A stretch of DNA of 64,000 nucleotides, from positions 62,001 through 126,000 of the forward strand of contig NZ_AUFQ01000001.1 in the NCBI RefSeq assembly GCF_000426585.1, written 5' to 3'. Positions within the stretch are counted from its first letter, which is position 1. Each line of letters begins with the position of its first letter. Of this stretch, positions 63,707 through 64,000 are shown piece after piece. Under the pieces are notes generated by a model that saw nothing but the letters and a program-made list of their open reading frames with translations, was not told where the DNA came from and searched no databases. Source of the DNA: Segatella baroniae DSM 16972 = JCM 13447 (GTDB lineage: Bacteria; Bacteroidota; Bacteroidia; Bacteroidales; Bacteroidaceae). Position numbers and translations under genes: made by a program.

Positions 63707-64000
63707 TCATCTGCCGTGCGAATAGAGCGTGCCGATAAGCGGTATCAACCTCTTAACCTCCTCCGGCTTGTAATAGAACCTGCGGTTTATCTGCGAGTAG
63801 CCGATAAGCCGCCTGTCGCGCAGCGTCTGCAACGTGCGCGGGCTTATTCTCAACTGCCCGCAGACCTCCTCGCCCGTGAGCCATCTTTCCATGCGCCCCG
63901 TGTCGCTTTTGCGCCTTAGGGCGGCGACCTTCTCCGAGAGTGCGCCGAATGCCGCCACCATCATCTCGAAAGTCTTTTTCTCGATAGATACTATTTCCAT
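63707..64000 (-). CDS. Helix-turn-helix (excisionase-like) protein of the ICE, first gene
   Basis: The 97 residues start with the ATG formed by the last three bases of the window. MEIVSIEKKTFEMMVAAFGA is a helical N-terminus. The DNA-binding part is WLTGEEVCGQLRISPRTLQT, then LRDRRLIGYSQINRRFYYKP. It resembles the HTH/excisionase proteins of Bacteroides ICEs. GC-rich composition matches the int gene, not the Hachiman cargo. Confidence 0.75.
   Translation of the reverse strand: MEIVSIEKKTFEMMVAAFGALSEKVAALRRKSDTGRMERWLTGEEVCGQLRISPRTLQTLRDRRLIGYSQINRRFYYKPEEVKRLIPLIGTLYSHGR

Overview
The window looks like a chromosomal segment of a Bacteroidales bacterium, most likely Prevotella/Segatella-like (Prevotellaceae). 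The evidence is a SusC/SusD locus with Bacteroidetes lipoproteins, the fused NuoCD and NuoEFG-less complex I operon, HU/SPOR and DUF1573 proteins, promoters of the Bacteroidetes form TTTG-N19/20-TAnnTTTG, gene starts without clear Shine-Dalgarno sites, and a CTnDOT-type integrase at the right end. No species can be fixed from the sequence alone.

Layout. 1-4.1 kb (minus): leucine operon leuA-leuC-leuD plus a second isopropylmalate-synthase-family gene cut by the window edge, behind a leader with an attenuator-like terminator. 4.1-11.4 kb (minus): dnaB, xylA/xylB, two small winged-helix proteins and aspS. 11.5-14.4 kb (plus): a DUF1573 protein, an EFR1-type flavodoxin/ferredoxin and a secreted M6 metalloprotease. 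14.5-16.7 kb: two identical tRNA-Lys genes, then a 1.7-kb non-coding element full of inverted repeats. 16.7-30.2 kb (minus): a mannose-1-phosphate guanylyltransferase; a polysaccharide-utilisation-like operon (membrane-anchored probable propeller protein, sn-glycerol-1-phosphate dehydrogenase, SusC, SusD, BACON lipoprotein, calcineurin-like phosphoesterase lipoprotein); and a DUF4738-like lipoprotein. 30.5-43.4 kb (plus): HU/SPOR protein, FHA protein, hisH-hisA-hisF-hisIE, ftsE, lysC-lysA, two glycosyltransferase-like genes, class III fructose-bisphosphatase and a membrane LuxR-type regulator. 43.4-44.9 kb: a second copy of the inverted-repeat element plus two tandem arrays. 44.9-55.1 kb (minus): nuoA-B-CD-H-I-J-K-L-M-N. 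55.2-57.8 kb (minus): cellobiose/mannobiose 2-epimerase and its GPH-family sugar transporter. 57.8-64 kb: the integrase-proximal end of a CTnDOT-like integrative conjugative element (ICE) that carries an AT-rich Hachiman (HamA/HamB) antiphage cassette with an upstream HTH regulator.

How genes work together. The susCD operon couples outer-membrane import to a phosphoesterase and an enzyme for sn-glycerol-1-phosphate. I infer a system that scavenges glycerophosphate-containing polymers or lipids. The ICE appears inserted in, or right next to, the promoter of the epimerase/transporter operon. Its cargo is a defence system placed between the integrase block and excisionase-like genes. The most unusual non-coding structures are two transposase-less elements bounded by the same ~60-120 bp terminal inverted repeats, at 14945-16676 and 43641-44860.
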